From: Formosa undariae
GTDB taxonomy: Bacteria; Bacteroidota; Bacteroidia; Flavobacteriales; Flavobacteriaceae
Direction of reading: 5' to 3'
Assembly: GCF_042427615.1 (NCBI RefSeq)
Contig: NZ_JBHMEZ010000003.1
Span: 434,001-498,000, forward strand
DNA: 64,000 nucleotides
Every line of letters begins with the position of its first letter. Position 1 is the first letter of the stretch. The notes beneath the pieces are model-generated. The model searched no databases, was not told where the DNA came from, and saw only the letters and a list, made by a program, of their open reading frames with translations. This document shows positions 61,024-64,000 of this stretch, one piece after another. A program made the translations under genes and the position numbers.

Positions 61024-63473
61024 TACGCATCCACATTTAAGATTAATCTTACAGATCGAAATTCTTTTACATTCATAAAGCTATTGTTAATTCTAACAAT
61101 GGCTTTTTTTGTACCTCCTAACGATTGTTTGGAAGGAATTTTTATTAGAATGTTTTTATGAAACTGATTTCTAATTCTTGCTACTGGCGGATCTACAGGA
61201 CCAAGCACATAATCCCCAAACACTTGCCTAAATGCCTTACCTAACCAAATTGAAGCCATATTTACGCGGTTAAAATCTTTATGCTTTAACGTAACTCGAA
61301 TTAAACGATACACGGGCGGATACTTAAAATTATAGCGTTCGTCCATTTGCTCCTTATACATCGCACCATAATTATTAGTCGAGACTTGCTGTAATATATT
61401 ATGAAACGGATTATAGGTTTGAATCAATACCTTTCCTTGTTTCTCTGTTCTTCCAGCACGTCCTGATACTTGCGAGAGTAATTGGTAACTCCGTTCGTGT
61501 GCTCTAAAATCTGGAAAATTCAATAAATTATCGGCATTCATAATCCCGACTAAAGCCACATTTCTAAAATCCAATCCTTTGGTAAGCATTTGTGTACCCA
61601 CCAAAATATCCATTTCTTGTTGCTCAAAGGCCGTAATTATTTTCTCATAGCCATATTTCCCACGCGTTGTATCTAAATCCATACGTCCCGCTTTATGGTT
61701 CGGAAACAACAACTTTACCTCCTCCTCTATTTGCTCGGTTCCAAATCCTTTGGTATCTAAAGATGTATCTCCACAAGCTTGGCACTTTAAAGGCATCGCC
61801 ATATTGTATCCACAATAATGACAACGTAACTGATTCCGATAACTGTGATACGTTAAACTCACATCACAATTTGGACATTCGGGTGCATGCCCACACGTTT
61901 TACATTCTACTATGGGTGAAAACCCACGTCGGTTTTGAAACAAAATAATCTGATGACCTTCTTCTAAAGTCTCAGTCATAACTTGAATCATTCTATCGCT
62001 AAAATGACCTTTCATCAACTTTCGTTTTTGCTTATCTTTTACATCGATTAACTCGATATCCGGCATCAATACATTATTATAGCGCTTAGTAATTTCTACC
62101 AAACCATATTTTCCTTGCTGCACATTAAAATAGCTTTCTAAACTTGGCGTTGCCGAACCTAACAATGTTTTGGCACCATGAAAATGCGCTAAAACCACTG
62201 CTGTATCCCTTGCATGATACCGTGGTGCTGGATCGAATTGCTTAAAAGATTGCTCGTGCTCTTCGTCTACTATAATTAATCCTAAAGATTTAAATGGCAA
62301 AAATATTGACGACCGCGCACCTAAAACCACCTGAGCTTTTGGTGAATTATACAGTACGTTATTCCAAACCTCAACACGTTCGTGAGCAGAATATTTAGAA
62401 TGAAAAACCGCCACTTGTTCTCCAAAATATATTTGTAATCGATTTACCAATTGCGTGGTTAATGCGATTTCAGGTAGTAAATACAAGACTTGTTTTCCTG
62501 TCTTTAAAACGTCTTCTATTAACTTTACATAGACTTCGGTTTTCCCTGAAGATGTAACGCCATGAAGTAATGTAACCTGATGCGTTTCGAAAGACGTTTT
62601 TATCTGACTAAGCGCTTCCGTTTGCTCTGGGTTTAGTGCTTTGGATGCTTCTGAAGCTTCGCCGTTAAATTCAACGCGATCAGTTTGAATAAAATACTCT
62701 TCTAAAACCGATTTATCGATTAATGATTTTATAATACTTGCTGAAGCACCACTGGCTTCTGCCAGTTCTGAAACTTTTATGGCTTTCTTTGTCTTAGCGG
62801 TTAGCTGAAACAAACTCATCACCACATCGCGTTGTTTAGGAGCGCGATTTAAGTCTTCCATTAATATTTTAAGCCCTTCTTGTGTGGTATGTTCTGATTG
62901 AAGTTTGACATACTTTACCAGTTTAGGTTTGTATTTTTCAAAAACCTCTTCTTCTATAATTATCGCTTCTTTTTCTAAAAGACGCTTTATAACAGGAAAG
63001 ACTTGTTTTCTATCCACAATATCTACAATGTCTTGGATACGCAGAGATGATTGATGTTGCAAGGCTTCATAAATCAAGAACTCATCATCCTTTAAATCGG
63101 CTTCATTTATCTCTTTGTCTTTATTCTTACTTATTAAGGTTTCGCTTTCTAAAATAAATGCGTTTGGCAATGAAGCACGCATCACATCTCCAACCGTACA
63201 CAGATAATAGTTAGCCATCCAATCCCACAACTTCAGTTGCGTCTCTGTTACGATAGGATATTCATCTAAAATTTGCTGAATTTGTTTCGCTTCGTAGATT
63301 TCCGGTGGTGTGTTATGTATCCTTTTCACTATTGCAGTATACACCTTTGTTTTACCAAAAGGTACCGCCACCCGCATTCCTGGTTTAATAAAATCAGATT
63401 CAGCTTCTGTAATTACATAAGTAAACAGATTTTCGACAGGAATAGGAAGAATAACATCTATAAAATGAAGCAT
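61020..63473 (-). CDS. priA: Primosomal protein N' (replication restart helicase)
   Basis: Restart helicase of 817 residues that reloads the replisome at stalled forks. Walker A is HGVTSSGKTEVY, the DEAH-like box is VDEEHEQSF, and the zinc-binding cysteines are seen as CKTCGHAPECPNCD and CHYCGYNMAMPLKCQACGD, both characteristic. Motif VI region reads QVSGRAGRTEK. The N-terminal 3'BD domain (VILPIPVENLFTY) is intact. It overlaps the LytTR gene tail to tail by 4 bp. Confidence 0.97.
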   Translation of the reverse strand: MLHFIDVILPIPVENLFTYVITEAESDFIKPGMRVAVPFGKTKVYTAIVKRIHNTPPEIYEAKQIQQILDEYPIVTETQLKLWDWMANYYLCTVGDVMRASLPNAFILESETLISKNKDKEINEADLKDDEFLIYEALQHQSSLRIQDIVDIVDRKQVFPVIKRLLEKEAIIIEEEVFEKYKPKLVKYVKLQSEHTTQEGLKILMEDLNRAPKQRDVVMSLFQLTAKTKKAIKVSELAEASGASASIIKSLIDKSVLEEYFIQTDRVEFNGEASEASKALNPEQTEALSQIKTSFETHQVTLLHGVTSSGKTEVYVKLIEDVLKTGKQVLYLLPEIALTTQLVNRLQIYFGEQVAVFHSKYSAHERVEVWNNVLYNSPKAQVVLGARSSIFLPFKSLGLIIVDEEHEQSFKQFDPAPRYHARDTAVVLAHFHGAKTLLGSATPSLESYFNVQQGKYGLVEITKRYNNVLMPDIELIDVKDKQKRKLMKGHFSDRMIQVMTETLEEGHQIILFQNRRGFSPIVECKTCGHAPECPNCDVSLTYHSYRNQLRCHYCGYNMAMPLKCQACGDTSLDTKGFGTEQIEEEVKLLFPNHKAGRMDLDTTRGKYGYEKIITAFEQQEMDILVGTQMLTKGLDFRNVALVGIMNADNLLNFPDFRAHERSYQLLSQVSGRAGRTEKQGKVLIQTYNPFHNILQQVSTNNYGAMYKEQMDERYNFKYPPVYRLIRVTLKHKDFNRVNMASIWLGKAFRQVFGDYVLGPVDPPVARIRNQFHKNILIKIPSKQSLGGTKKAIVRINNSFMNVKEFRSVRLILNVDAY

Positions 63474-63476
63474 AAA

Positions 63477-64000
63477 TTAACAGTTTTTACCTAATTGACG
63501 CAAGGATATATTTAATTCGTATCCTAACAATATGATATTGGAATTTAACCACAAATAAAACATTAAAATCAATAAAGCACCTATAGAACCGTAAAGTTCA
63601 TTGTACTGTGAAAACTCTTCAATATACACTCCAAATAAATAAGACACGCATACAATTAACATGGTCGTAAACAGTGCCCCCGCGGAGAGAAACCGACTAT
63701 ATTTACCTTCTCTAGTACCAAAGTAATACAAGGTCGCGGTAGACAAATACACCATAATTATTCCGAAAACGTATTTAGAGATATTTATCCATATAATACT
63801 ACTATTACCTATCTCTACACCTTGCTCTGTTAAGGTTTCAAACAAACTTCCAAGGATATAAATCTCTACAAAACCAAAGCCTGCAACCGAAATCACCACT
63901 AAAAAAGCAAGAATTAACGCCACCCCTAAAGCGTATAAATATTGTCGTAATATACTTCTAGATAATTCGATATGATACGAACTTTCGAAAGCAGAAAACA
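63477..64000 (-). CDS. YihY/BrkB family membrane protein, cut by the right edge
   Basis: The reading frame stays open to the end of the window; the residues before the apparent GTG start (SYHIELSRSILRQYLYALG) match the family, so the true start lies beyond. At least four transmembrane helices are seen (LILAFLVVISVAGFGFVE, then three more at the C-terminal part), ending LSLRQLGKNC. Known as YihY or BrkB, formerly misnamed RNase BN; transport role unproven. The stop is 3 bp before priA, in the same direction, so the two are likely co-transcribed. Confidence 0.9.
   Translation of the reverse strand, partial: FSAFESSYHIELSRSILRQYLYALGVALILAFLVVISVAGFGFVEIYILGSLFETLTEQGVEIGNSSIIWINISKYVFGIIMVYLSTATLYYFGTREGKYSRFLSAGALFTTMLIVCVSYLFGVYIEEFSQYNELYGSIGALLILMFYLWLNSNIILLGYELNISLRQLGKNC

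Overview
The window looks like a marine member of the Flavobacteriaceae (Bacteroidota). It is AT-rich. Genes carry TAnnTTTG promoter boxes with upstream TTTG or TTG, which is the Bacteroidota sigma factor pattern. One secreted enzyme ends in a type IX secretion C-terminal domain. There is a sigma/FecR/TonB locus, two PL7 alginate lyases, and family-specific conserved genes (DUF4290, DUF6495, START-like, DUF493). The genus cannot be fixed from the sequence alone.

Layout. 1-9.6 kb: end of an M1 aminopeptidase, a YgiQ radical SAM protein, an RluA pseudouridine synthase, a secreted metallo-beta-lactamase/DUF1566/EF-hand fusion, an alpha/beta hydrolase, a PL7 alginate lyase lipoprotein and a GNAT acetyltransferase. 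9.6-15.3 kb: a multi-domain secreted PL7 alginate lyase with two hexuronate-regulator-like palindromes upstream, an AraC regulator, two thioredoxin-fold lipoproteins and a GH113-like lipoprotein. 15.4-27.1 kb (minus strand): an ECF sigma factor, FecR anti-sigma factor, TonB receptor, DUF4876 lipoprotein, beta-barrel, an active/inactive M16 protease pair and a ChaN-like protein. This reads as one regulated outer-membrane uptake and processing system.

27.9-39.9 kb is the most unusual part. A tyrosine recombinase is followed by six consecutive gene units, all in the recombinase's orientation. Five long imperfect inverted repeats separate them, each running from AAC to GTT. The bases after the GTT that opens a unit are the reverse complement of the bases before the AAC that closes the same unit, perfect over 9-10 nt in three units. 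Every repeat has A opposite C at arm positions 7 and 12, so only the bottom strand can form G-T wobbles there. These are the formal properties of integron gene cassettes and attC sites, yet the recombinase shows no insertion like the IntI-specific one. Cargo: two secreted or membrane proteins of unknown function, one soluble unknown, an AAA_13 ATPase resembling RloC/PrrC anticodon nucleases (inside a second kind of repeat), and an AraC plus serine hydrolase pair. An IS1182-family element sits one base inside the cut position of the fifth site. The 3' end of a group II intron (domains V and VI), in antisense orientation, interrupts the last one.

40-64 kb is mostly core genome: an orphan response regulator, tRNA-Met, START-like protein, class IV aminotransferase, YqgE/AlgH, HU, fmt, recQ, a NadR-like ATPase, DUF493, DUF4290, murA (Asp in place of the catalytic Cys), two YceI proteins and a porin, a peroxiredoxin-like protein, hisS, a MacB-type permease, DUF6495, a glycerophosphodiesterase, the rpsF-rpsR-rplI operon, a LytTR regulator, priA and the 3' part of a YihY/BrkB membrane protein that runs off the right edge.
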